A DNA stretch of 64,000 nucleotides, taken from NCBI RefSeq assembly GCF_927797785.1, contig NZ_CAKMLL010000043.1, positions 19,803-83,802 of the forward strand. The letters run 5' to 3'. This stretch comes from Candidatus Nitrotoga sp. BS. GTDB lineage: Bacteria; Pseudomonadota; Gammaproteobacteria; Burkholderiales; Gallionellaceae. This document shows, in pieces, positions 56,689 through 64,000 of the stretch (position 1 is the stretch's first letter; each line of letters opens with the position of its first letter). The translations under genes and the position numbers were made by a program. Under the pieces are notes generated by a model. It had not been told where the DNA came from and did not search any database. It saw only the letters and a program-made list of their open reading frames with translations.

Positions 56689-56896
56689 AGCAGCCTGTCG
56701 GAATTAAGGGGAATCGGCTGCAAATTGAGCTGAACGTTGTATATGTCGCCACTTTTTCGGGGCAGTAGAACAACTGTTGCCTTGCAAAATTGTCATGTGG
56801 GGTAAGCTGTCATTTCGCCGCAAGGTGAATACTCGCAAAATCTACCCTCGCTCAGCTCAATTTTTGCCACGATTCTTTGTATCCGACAGACTGCTC
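56689..56896. repeat. 208-bp element with about 48-bp terminal inverted repeats
   Basis: The left arm (56689-56736: AGCAGCCTGTCGGA, GGCTGCAAATTGAGCTGAACG) is mirrored by the complement of the right arm (56849-56896: GAGCAGTCTGTCGGA, GGCAAAAATTGAGCTGAGCG). The left half recurs at 10716-10819. No coding capacity; MITE-like in form. Confidence 0.75.
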
Positions 56897-57018
56897 GGTA
56901 AATCGCAGTGTGTAACACTTTCGATAAGTTCAAGATGCACAACAAAAACTAGCCAACTAAAAATACATTGATCCTGAGTTTGTCGATGGATGGGCGGATT
57001 GTTAAAAAGGACAGATGA

Positions 57019-57200
57019 AATGTTTGGGGTCGTCATTCTTCCCTGCGCCGACGGTAGATTTTACACCGGCCATACCGATTGTCGGCCACGATGTAAACCA
57101 CAAAGCTTGAGTCGCAAAAAATATTGACTCTGTTATGCGCAACGATTAGAAGGAGAATTTTTCGTTTGGCGAAATTAATTTACTCATCCTTTGTCCGGCT
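57019..57200 (+). pseudogene. Degenerate GIY-YIG endonuclease-like frame with REP tail, copy A
   Basis: MFGVVILPCADGRFYTGHTD is the N-terminal strand-turn of small GIY-YIG proteins (usual form VYILRCADGSYYTGHT), then the frame breaks. The counterpart of the C-terminus, ENFSFGEIN, runs into the REP-like CATCCTTTGTCCGGCTCAGG. An upstream block 56897-57018 matches 60241-60366. Confidence 0.65.
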
Positions 57201-57380
57201 CAGGACGAACGCATATACTTCTACATGCGAAAGGTCGAAAAGTTGATTGCCCTCTGTGTTCATATAGCGTCGATAAATTCCAGTAATTTAAAACCTTGGA
57301 AGCATCTGTTCACTGTACTTCCAGATTAACATTGCTAACTTATAAAGTTACAGCCACCACGAAATTCAAAGGAAAAAGCT

Positions 57381-60164
57381 ATGCCAAACATAAACAGGAA
57401 AAAATTGACCGTTGTTATGATTTCCGGAGCGATCATGTTCTTGGGGGGCATGACCGCCTGCGGTAAAACACAGACTTCTGAGACACTGGTTACTGAAGCC
57501 AAGCAGTATCAACAGAAGGGCGACACCAAGGCCGCAATCATCCAACTAAAGAATGCATTACAGAAAAACCCGGATGATGTCGAAGCCCGTTATCTCTTGG
57601 GCACTATTTACAATGAAATAGCAGATTCCCAGTCAGCAGAGAAGGAGCTCCGCAAGGCTTTGACCTTGGGTATGAACCCTGCCAAGGTATCTCCTGACTT
57701 GGGCAAAGCTTTGCTCATGCAAGGGAAGTTTCAGATGGCTCTGGATGAGCTAAATCAGAACTCAGGAGCAGTAGAATCTGCTGAACTATCAAGCTTGCGC
57801 GGTAATGCTTACCTGGCCCTAGGAAAAAGCAAAGAAGCCAAGGAATCGTTTGAGCAGGCATTAAAGGTAAGGCCTGATTTTCCGGACGCGCTAATTGGGC
57901 TAGCCAGGCTTTCTATTACGGAGAAAAGTATTGATGCTGCAACCCATTTCTCCGAGCAAGCTGTAGCTAAAAATCCACAAAACACGGACGTATTGCTTTT
58001 TAATGGCGATCTACTGCGTGCCCAAGGAAAAATCGACCTCGCTCTTGCCGCCTACGACCAAGCTTTGAAAATTCAGCCAGACAATAACGCTGCTCACATC
58101 AACAAGGCCTTCCTGGAAATTGGCACTGGGAGATTCGATGCTGCCAAAGCAGATATTGACGCGGCACGCAAAACATCGCCAAACAATCTAATTATTACCT
58201 ATGCGCAAGCACTGCTTGATTTCCGCCAAGGGAAACATGCTGCAGCATTCGAATCTCTGCAAAAAGTTCTGAGCGTAGCACCAGAACACATGCCCAGCAT
58301 TCTGTTGGCGGGAGCAGTGCAGCTCGCGCTAGGATCAATGCCGCAAGCCGAACAACACTTGAAAAAATACCTGGAGAATAACCCCGGCAATCTCTACGCT
58401 AGTAAATTGATGGTATCCACGTTGATGAAAAGTCGCCGAACAAAAGACGCTATCGATATGTTGTCGCAAGTGCTTAAAGATGCACAACAAGATGATGTCC
58501 AGCTGTTTGCCCTCGCGGGTGAATCATATATGCAGGCCGGAGACTACACAAAAGCGACGGAATATTTTACAAAGGCTAGCGCGCTTGCTCCCAAAGCAGC
58601 AGAATTACACACCGCTCTAGGCTTGAGCAAACTGGCGTTAGGTGAAAATGACCGTGCAGTGGCCGAAATGGATACAGCTGCAGCATTGGATACCAAATCA
58701 CCTAAGGCAGGCATCATGCTTGCGATGACGCACCTTCGCCTTAAAGAATACGATAAGGCACTCGCAGCAGTGAAAAACCTTGAGAAAGAACAGCCAGACA
58801 ACCCCCTTGTTTACAACCTGAAAGGCGCTGCCTACCTGGGAAAAAATGATAGCGTTGCTGCACGCGCGAACTTTGAAAAATCACTTTCTATCCAACCGAC
58901 CAATTTCCCTGCTGTGATGAGTCTTGTGCAACTTGACCAGCGGGACAAGAAGCCAGCAGTCGCCAAAAAGCGTCTTGAGGCTATCCTCGAAAAAGATAAG
59001 AAAAATTCTCAAATCATGACTGCGCTAGCCGGACTTGCGACCTCCCAAGAGCAGACTAAAGAGGCTACTGCTTGGCTAGAGCAGTCCAGCAAAGAAAACC
59101 CGAATGCATTGCAGCCGGGTATGTTACTGACAACTCATTATTTACGCATAGGTGAAAAACAGAAAGCACTTACCCTTGCCCAAAAACTTCAAGGCTCCAA
59201 CTCAAGCAACCCAGATGTTCTGAATATCCTGGGACAAGCCCAATTCGCCAACGACGATAAGCCAGCTGCTTTGGAAACTTACAACAGACTTGCTGCCATG
59301 CAGCCGGATTCCGCCCCCGCCCAATTCCTTCTCGCTGCCGTTCACATGGCAATGCAGAACCAATCGGCGGCGTCGGATGCCCTCAAAAAAGCACTATCAT
59401 TGCAACCAGATTATCTGGAAGCGCAATTGGCTCTTGCCTCTTTGGAGTCCAACAAGGGTAATCATGAGCAAGCTCTCACAATTGCCCGACAGATCCAAAA
59501 AAAGAACAATAAATCGCCCATCGGCTTTGAACTGGAGGGTAATCTGATGATGGCGCAAAAAAAACCGGATCTCGCGGCTAAGGCCTATGAACAGGCATTC
59601 GCTATTAACAAGAATGGCCCGCTCATGATTAAATTGCACGGTTCCCTAAGTCAAGCCGGTAAAAGCAAGGCAGCAGACACCCGTCTGACCCAATGGCTAA
59701 AAAATCATCCTGTTGACGTACCAGCCCGAATGTATCAGGCGGGAATTTATCTCGCGAGTAAGCAAAATAAAGCTGCGATCGAACAATATCAGCTTGTCTT
59801 GCAACAGAACGCAAACAATATTCCAGCGTTGAACAATCTTGCCTGGCTCTATCAGCAGGAAAAAAACCCTCGTGCCTTGGAGTATGCCGAGAAGGCCAAT
59901 CAACTTGCACCCGACGATCCCGCGATACTTGACACCTTAGGTTGGATGTTGGTAGAGCAGGGCAACACAACGCGTGGCCTGCCGCTTCTGCAAAAGGCCG
60001 TCAGCGTGGCGCCGGAAACATCAGCTATCCGTTACCATTACGTGCTGGGCTTGGTTAAAGCTGGGGATAAAGCCAAAGCGCGTAAAGAGTTGGAGCAGAT
60101 TCTGGCCACTGGAAAATCCTTTCCTCGGATTGAAGAAGCAAAAGCGTTGCTGAAGCAGCTGTAG
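57381..60164 (+). CDS. prsT: XrtA/PEP-CTERM system TPR lipoprotein PrsT
   Basis: 927 residues with a lipoprotein signal (lipobox GMTAC, Cys near residue 27) and about twenty tetratricopeptide repeats filling the rest (e.g. TKAAIIQLKNALQKNPDDVE). PrsT is the large TPR protein accompanying PrsK/PrsR in EPS loci; it probably scaffolds polymer export or assembly in the periplasm. GGAAAAAGCT precedes the ATG. It is expressed separately from the divergent operon, with repeats on both sides. Confidence 0.94.
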   Translation: MPNINRKKLTVVMISGAIMFLGGMTACGKTQTSETLVTEAKQYQQKGDTKAAIIQLKNALQKNPDDVEARYLLGTIYNEIADSQSAEKELRKALTLGMNPAKVSPDLGKALLMQGKFQMALDELNQNSGAVESAELSSLRGNAYLALGKSKEAKESFEQALKVRPDFPDALIGLARLSITEKSIDAATHFSEQAVAKNPQNTDVLLFNGDLLRAQGKIDLALAAYDQALKIQPDNNAAHINKAFLEIGTGRFDAAKADIDAARKTSPNNLIITYAQALLDFRQGKHAAAFESLQKVLSVAPEHMPSILLAGAVQLALGSMPQAEQHLKKYLENNPGNLYASKLMVSTLMKSRRTKDAIDMLSQVLKDAQQDDVQLFALAGESYMQAGDYTKATEYFTKASALAPKAAELHTALGLSKLALGENDRAVAEMDTAAALDTKSPKAGIMLAMTHLRLKEYDKALAAVKNLEKEQPDNPLVYNLKGAAYLGKNDSVAARANFEKSLSIQPTNFPAVMSLVQLDQRDKKPAVAKKRLEAILEKDKKNSQIMTALAGLATSQEQTKEATAWLEQSSKENPNALQPGMLLTTHYLRIGEKQKALTLAQKLQGSNSSNPDVLNILGQAQFANDDKPAALETYNRLAAMQPDSAPAQFLLAAVHMAMQNQSAASDALKKALSLQPDYLEAQLALASLESNKGNHEQALTIARQIQKKNNKSPIGFELEGNLMMAQKKPDLAAKAYEQAFAINKNGPLMIKLHGSLSQAGKSKAADTRLTQWLKNHPVDVPARMYQAGIYLASKQNKAAIEQYQLVLQQNANNIPALNNLAWLYQQEKNPRALEYAEKANQLAPDDPAILDTLGWMLVEQGNTTRGLPLLQKAVSVAPETSAIRYHYVLGLVKAGDKAKARKELEQILATGKSFPRIEEAKALLKQL

Positions 60165-60237
60165 CCGACTACGTCCTGTGGCGCACACCGCCGCGAGACA
60201 TTGTCCCGCAACACCAGCAATCATGATTCAACTTTTT

Positions 60238-60770
60238 CGCTCTATGCGATTTGCAGTGAGTAATCCTTCGATAAGTGCAGGATGAACAACAAGAAATAGT
60301 CAGCTTAAAATCTGTTTGACCTATGCTTGTCGAAGGATGGAAGGATTGCTAAAAAGAATAAACGAAATGTTTGGGGTGGTTATTCTCCGCTTTACCGACG
60401 GTAGCTGTTACACCTGTAATATTGACAAGCTAAATGCGCATCAGCAAGCATCCGGCCGAAAGAATGCGATGGTTACACCGCAACACGCCGTCCGGCGGAA
60501 CTCACATAGTCGCAGGAGAGCGACTGGATGGAAGTTTCTCGCTTGGCAATAATAAATCTGCTCATCCTTCGACAGGCTCTCAATGAACAGCTTTTTATTT
60601 GCCAATTTATCAATGGGTTGAGAAATATTGAAAATCATAAAACAGCCGCCAAACGGCAGTAAAACTGTTCACTACTTACGCCTTGCCTCGTGTAAGCGGG
60701 GCTTACTTGGCTCAGGGCAAACGAATTTACTTCTTCTGTAGGAGATTGAAGGTTGATTACACACTTTTTC
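60238..60770. repeat. REP/GIY-YIG dispersed module, most complete copy
   Basis: Order: CTATGCGATTTGCAGTGAGTAA, ACAACAAGAAATAGTCAGCT, a REP-like core (GCTTGTCGAAGGATGG), the GIY-YIG-like frame, a second REP core (CATCCTTCGACAGGCTCTCA), then a tail ending TTCTGTAGGAGATTGAAGG. Parts recur at 44681, 47638 and 56897. Confidence 0.75.
60367..60552 (+). pseudogene. Degenerate GIY-YIG endonuclease-like frame, copy B
   Basis: MFGVVILRFTDGSCYTCNID corresponds to the GIY-YIG N-terminus, with the second motif Gly changed to Cys, and the catalytic Arg/Glu region is not preserved. In another frame DGSFSLGNNKSAHPSTGSQ corresponds to the family C-terminus running into the REP core. Non-functional. Confidence 0.65.
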
Positions 60771-61053
60771 TTATCGAGCTTCATTTTTAAAGGCCAAATA
60801 ATGCAGTCAAATCAACTCCGCCCGTTAGGCGCTGGCCATAAATGGATAGACGAGAATGCTTGTATATTCTCTGAAATCTGCGAGGGGAATAGATTTTCGG
60901 AATAATAAATTGACTTTTAATTATCAAAATATCAATAGCTTAGATAATTGTAATAGCGTTAAAGTTATCCTGTTTTTTGCCGATAAAGATATACCCGCAA
61001 GCAAACATGGAATTAGCCAACGCTGCACATATACGATTTTTCTATTCATAAAG

Positions 61054-61926
61054 ATGTCTAATTTCCTCAACAATTTTTTTTCTAATTTTGGCTTTTCGGA
61101 ACGCCAAAAAACAGTCGGCGATCGTGGGAAATCAGGTAGCCAAAGAAAAACAGACGAAGGCAATCAAAGTTACCAAAGGGAGGGTGACTCAGAGGACAAG
61201 ACCATTGTTTACTTTTCCCCCCATGCATTTAAGAATGTTGTGACGACACAAGACTCAGAAAGTCACATGGCCGAGTCACAAACACTTGTGCAACAGAAAA
61301 ATTACAAAATTCGTCTTGCGCAGTCCAAAAGGAGCTTCAAGAGCGCCTGCTTGCTGGTGCAGCATATGTACCTTCAAAAAGGCTATGTCATCCCGAGCAT
61401 ACAAAAAATGCCTGATCATATAACCCTAACAGCCTCCCAAGATGGCGCTGAGGCTGGAACTATCACTTTAGGTATTGATACGGGTAATGGTTTGCAGGCA
61501 GACGTTAATTACAAACAGGAAGTTGATAGTCTTAGGGCAGAAGGTCGCCATATATGCGAGTTAACAAAATTTGCCGTGGAACAGACACTAGGCTCAAAGC
61601 CTATCCTTGCCGCGTTGTTCCATATCGCCTACATTTATGCACGCGTCCTGCAGAAACAGACGGATGTGGTCATTGAAGTTACACCCAGGCATGCCCAGTT
61701 TTACAAACGCATGCTTGGGTTTGAGCAGTTAGGCTCAGAACGCCTAAACAGCCGGGTCAACACAACTGGCGTTCTGCTACGGCTTGAAATTGAATATGTC
61801 GATCGCCAAATCGAACGCTGGGGAGGTAAAGCGGATCAGGCTCTGAAGGAGCGATCGTTATACCCCTATTTTTTCTCCAAGGAAGACGGAGAAGGCATTA
61901 CCCAGCGTTTACTACATAGTGAATGA
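61054..61926 (+). CDS. FeeM-like N-acyl amino acid synthase (GNAT fold)
   Basis: 290 residues from MSNFLNNFFSNFGF. The first 85 residues are a charged variable region; the GNAT-like acyltransferase domain (about 90-265) has SACLLVQHMYLQKGY, RHICELTKFAVEQ and TPRHAQFYKRMLGFEQLG. FeeM proteins join fatty acyl groups from acyl carrier protein to amino acids such as tyrosine. Related acyltransferases accompany exosortase loci. It is followed after 15 bp by a ThiF-like gene. The acyl and amino substrates are unknown. Confidence 0.82.
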   Translation: MSNFLNNFFSNFGFSERQKTVGDRGKSGSQRKTDEGNQSYQREGDSEDKTIVYFSPHAFKNVVTTQDSESHMAESQTLVQQKNYKIRLAQSKRSFKSACLLVQHMYLQKGYVIPSIQKMPDHITLTASQDGAEAGTITLGIDTGNGLQADVNYKQEVDSLRAEGRHICELTKFAVEQTLGSKPILAALFHIAYIYARVLQKQTDVVIEVTPRHAQFYKRMLGFEQLGSERLNSRVNTTGVLLRLEIEYVDRQIERWGGKADQALKERSLYPYFFSKEDGEGITQRLLHSE

Positions 61927-61941
61927 CCGCCCCTCAAAATT

Positions 61942-62802
61942 ATGCAACCTTTCAATTACACCACCGCATTTTCTCGCAATATTGGCTGGTTGACACAGGC
62001 CGAACAGGATCGTCTCAGAAATGCCCGGATTGCAATCGCGGGTATGGGCGGAGTGGGGGGGATTCATCTTGTTACCCTCGCGCGACTCGGTTTCGGAAAA
62101 TTTAACATTGCAGACTTTGATACGTTTGACCTTGTAAATTTCAATCGTCAAGCGGGTGCAAGTATGCACACCTTGGGATTAGAGAAGGTCAATGTCATGC
62201 TCGAACAGGCACTTGACATCAATCCTGAGTTGGATATCCGGGTTTTTCAAAAAGGAGTCAACGAACAGAATCTCGATGATTTTCTAAACGGAGTAGATGT
62301 CTATGTTGATGGCTTAGATTTTTTCGTGTTTGAAGCCCGCGAAGCCATGTATCGGGCATGCGAGCGCCTACGGGTACCTGCCGTCATTGCAGCCCCGCTT
62401 GGCATGGGAGCGGCTGTCGTCAATATCCTGCCAGGGCATATGAGCTTTGAGGATTTTTTCTGTTTGAAGGGCGTGTCAGACGAAGAAAAGGCGCTGCGTT
62501 TTCTGTTGGGGCTCTCTCCCGCCATGCTCCAGCGCGGCTATCTGGTTGACCCGTCTACCGTGGATCTCGCTTCCAGGCGCGGACCCTCTACAGTCATGGC
62601 CTGTCAATTATGCGCTGGTGTGGCTGCCACCGAGGCGCTCAAGATATTGCTTCAACGTGGCCCAGTCCGTGCGGCGCCGCATGGTTACCAATTTGATGCC
62701 TACCGCAACAAGCTGGTTCACACTTGGCGTCCCGGTGGCAACCGCAATCCCTTGCAGCGAATTGGATTAGCCATCGCTCGTCATCAACTCGGCTTAAGCT
62801 GA
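61942..62802 (+). CDS. ThiF/MoeB-like E1 adenylyltransferase
   Basis: 286 residues. The Rossmann ATP site is IAIAGMGGVGGIHLV with DFDTFDLVNFNRQ, the conserved Asp and Arg of E1-like enzymes. The two zinc CxxC pairs of MoeB are absent; only one CxxC-like MACQLCAG remains. No ThiS/MoaD-like partner lies beside it. The family adenylates carboxyl groups, so the acyl amino acid made by the FeeM-like enzyme is a possible substrate. The next gene starts 1 nt after its stop. Confidence 0.85.
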   Translation: MQPFNYTTAFSRNIGWLTQAEQDRLRNARIAIAGMGGVGGIHLVTLARLGFGKFNIADFDTFDLVNFNRQAGASMHTLGLEKVNVMLEQALDINPELDIRVFQKGVNEQNLDDFLNGVDVYVDGLDFFVFEAREAMYRACERLRVPAVIAAPLGMGAAVVNILPGHMSFEDFFCLKGVSDEEKALRFLLGLSPAMLQRGYLVDPSTVDLASRRGPSTVMACQLCAGVAATEALKILLQRGPVRAAPHGYQFDAYRNKLVHTWRPGGNRNPLQRIGLAIARHQLGLS

Positions 62803-62803
62803 T

Positions 62804-63862
62804 ATGGATCGTTTTAAACAGGATACGCTACACTTCATTCTGGAAAACGCCATTATGGCTCCCTCAGCGGACAACCAACATCGAATTCGCTTCAAGCTTG
62901 ACGAAGACATTATCAATATCCGCTATACCGAAGCTGAACTCCCGCCTCAAGGAGGCTACAGGCGAGTGCTCGCACTGCTGTCCCTGGGGGCAGTGTCAGA
63001 AAACATTACTATTGCTGCCAGCCGTTTTGGTATAGGGACGAAAACAGTTCTATTGCCTGACCCGACCCAGCCCAATCTCATTATGCAAATCCGTTTGCAA
63101 GCAGACCAAACAGAAATCGATCCTCTATGGCGGCAAATCCCTCTACGCCACACCAACCGTCGTGTGTACTTTCGCGGGCCTAAGATGACTGACGCAGAGC
63201 GAAATGAGCTGGATGCCGCCGCACATACTTCAGCCGCCTGCCAATTGGTTTGGTTAGATAAACCCGCTCAGCGTAGGCAAGCCCTCCGCCTCATGCGTCA
63301 GGCAGAGACCGCGCGTTTTTATAACCGCATTCTGCACACAGAACTTTTTTCCGCCATCCGCTTTGACGCAGGTTGGCGCAGTGCCTGTTCGGAAGGTCTG
63401 CCACCGGGTGCTTTGGGCGTGGAACCACCGTTGCGCGCTTTCTTTGCCATGTTGCGCCATTGGCCAGTTATGCGACTGGCCAACCTGTTTGGTGCTCACT
63501 ACATGATGGGTTGGCGCGCCTGCGACTTACCCTGTCGGCTGGCACCCCACTTGGGTTTGCTGGCTGTAAAGAATCTCGACAATCTGGCCGTGTTCGAAGC
63601 CGGAAGAGCTTTTCAGCGCCTATGGCTGGGGGTGACAAGTCAGAATATGGTCTTACAACCCATGCCGGCCTCAGCCATTTTTGCCATGGTCGGAGCACAA
63701 GCGGAGGGCATCCCAGCAGACTTGCAGCATAACTTGGCGGAAGGCTGGAAGGCCAGCCTGGGTGGGGCTATCCCATTAATGTTATTCAGAATTGGGCGGG
63801 CGCAACCGCTAGCGATTGTGGCGGGACGGCGGAGCGTAGAGGATTATTTGGATGAGGGATAG
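62804..63862 (+). CDS. Nitroreductase-family flavoprotein
   Basis: 352 residues, long for the family. FILENAIMAPSADNQHRIRF near the N-terminus, LLSLGAVSENITIAASRFG and RHTNRRVYF follow the Acg/nitroreductase pattern for FMN binding. Its start directly follows the ThiF-like stop, and ThiF-nitroreductase fusions are known in other bacteria, supporting joint action. It may oxidise or reduce the adenylated or acylated intermediate; the reaction is inferred only. Confidence 0.8.
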   Translation: MDRFKQDTLHFILENAIMAPSADNQHRIRFKLDEDIINIRYTEAELPPQGGYRRVLALLSLGAVSENITIAASRFGIGTKTVLLPDPTQPNLIMQIRLQADQTEIDPLWRQIPLRHTNRRVYFRGPKMTDAERNELDAAAHTSAACQLVWLDKPAQRRQALRLMRQAETARFYNRILHTELFSAIRFDAGWRSACSEGLPPGALGVEPPLRAFFAMLRHWPVMRLANLFGAHYMMGWRACDLPCRLAPHLGLLAVKNLDNLAVFEAGRAFQRLWLGVTSQNMVLQPMPASAIFAMVGAQAEGIPADLQHNLAEGWKASLGGAIPLMLFRIGRAQPLAIVAGRRSVEDYLDEG

Positions 63863-64000
63863 TAAAAGGAGAGAACTCCCGTTTCCATTGTATCGCATTG
63901 TCTAGAATCACCTGCCGGCTTGTCGAGAAACTTTACACGCCCGGATGCAAAAAGATATTATTTATTAATAACAGTATGATTATATGTATGAATAATATTT
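63863..64000. other. Window end, no feature seen
   Basis: 138 bp after the nitroreductase stop, turning AT-rich at the end. No gene or hairpin terminator is recognised. Confidence 0.4.

Larger units (their letters stand above)
56670..57380. other. Repeat-filled gap of 711 bp before prsT
   Basis: No intact gene. It is made of the inverted-repeat element 56689-56896 and a REP/GIY-YIG module 56900-57270. The last 110 bp precede prsT; AAAGGAAAAAGCT is its ribosome-binding site. No sigma-54 consensus was found here. Confidence 0.6.
60165..61053. other. Repeat-rich gap of 889 bp before the FeeM-like gene
   Basis: The first 600 bp are the most complete REP/GIY-YIG module of the window. The last 250 bp are AT-rich and probably hold the promoter of the FeeM-like gene; no clear -35/-10 or sigma-54 pattern was found. 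An in-frame extension of the FeeM frame to 60856 is not family-like. Confidence 0.5.

Noticed and set aside
1..64000. CRISPR array, tRNA or rRNA genes
   Set aside because: No regularly spaced short repeats with unique spacers were seen, and no tRNA- or rRNA-like sequence was recognised by eye.

Overview
The window looks like a chromosomal segment of a betaproteobacterium, probably Nitrosomonadales/Gallionellaceae-like. The housekeeping genes (valS-holC-pepA divergent from lptFG, then metZ, pncC, recA-recX) have betaproteobacterial sequence character. The EPS region carries the XrtA/PEP-CTERM set prsK, prsR, prsT and a TIGR03013-type sugar transferase. The genus assignment is an inference; no rRNA or tRNA gene is visible.

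Layout. (1) 1-8.8 kb: signalling genes (a GGDEF/EAL protein cut by the window edge, a hybrid histidine kinase, a REC-GGDEF cyclase) and a CrtC/AttH-like protein, interrupted by a decayed IS3-family element and a second IS3 remnant. (2) 8.9-11.4 kb: an outer-membrane barrel protein, a small PstS-like binding protein and a DUF1993 gene broken by one in-frame stop. (3) 11.4-21.7 kb, minus strand: an eight-gene Pil-Chp-like chemosensory operon (two CheW, CheA-REC, NIT-type MCP, CheW, two response regulators, and an adenylate cyclase/Ser-Thr kinase fusion). (4) 22.3-29.3 kb, plus strand: PP2C phosphatase, FHA protein, a GAF-fused PilB/GspE ATPase, a type IV pilin behind a sigma-54 promoter, and a GT-C/TPR membrane protein that may glycosylate the pilin. 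Parts 3 and 4 read as one twitching/surface-sensing unit with chemosensory, cyclic-nucleotide and Ser/Thr-phosphorylation inputs. (5) 29.4-42.7 kb: housekeeping genes, including metZ behind a SAM-II riboswitch that appears to work through an antiterminator/terminator switch. (6) 43-44.6 kb: a SCO copper-chaperone lipoprotein and an FNR regulator with an FNR box upstream. (7) 45.3-48.9 kb: a Tat-signal protein, a PqqD-like protein, an HprK-related kinase and a nucleotidyltransferase (HPr-rel-A type cassette) behind a good sigma-54 promoter. (8) 49-63.9 kb: a GAF protein, the TIGR03013 transferase-prsK-prsR operon, a TviB-like dehydrogenase, prsT, and a compact FeeM-ThiF-nitroreductase cassette.

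Most likely under-described systems: the sigma-54-driven Tat-substrate/PqqD/HprK/nucleotidyltransferase cassette, whose tailoring genes resemble those of phosphorylated lasso peptides and which lies near the sigma-54 activator gene prsR; and the FeeM-ThiF-nitroreductase operon, which looks like a three-step N-acyl-amino-acid tailoring pathway.

The intergenic DNA is rich in small dispersed repeats of several kinds: REP-like palindromes linked to degenerate GIY-YIG reading frames, two families of terminal-inverted-repeat elements, and a separate 101-bp inverted-repeat element. Several sit at gene ends and some supply terminators.
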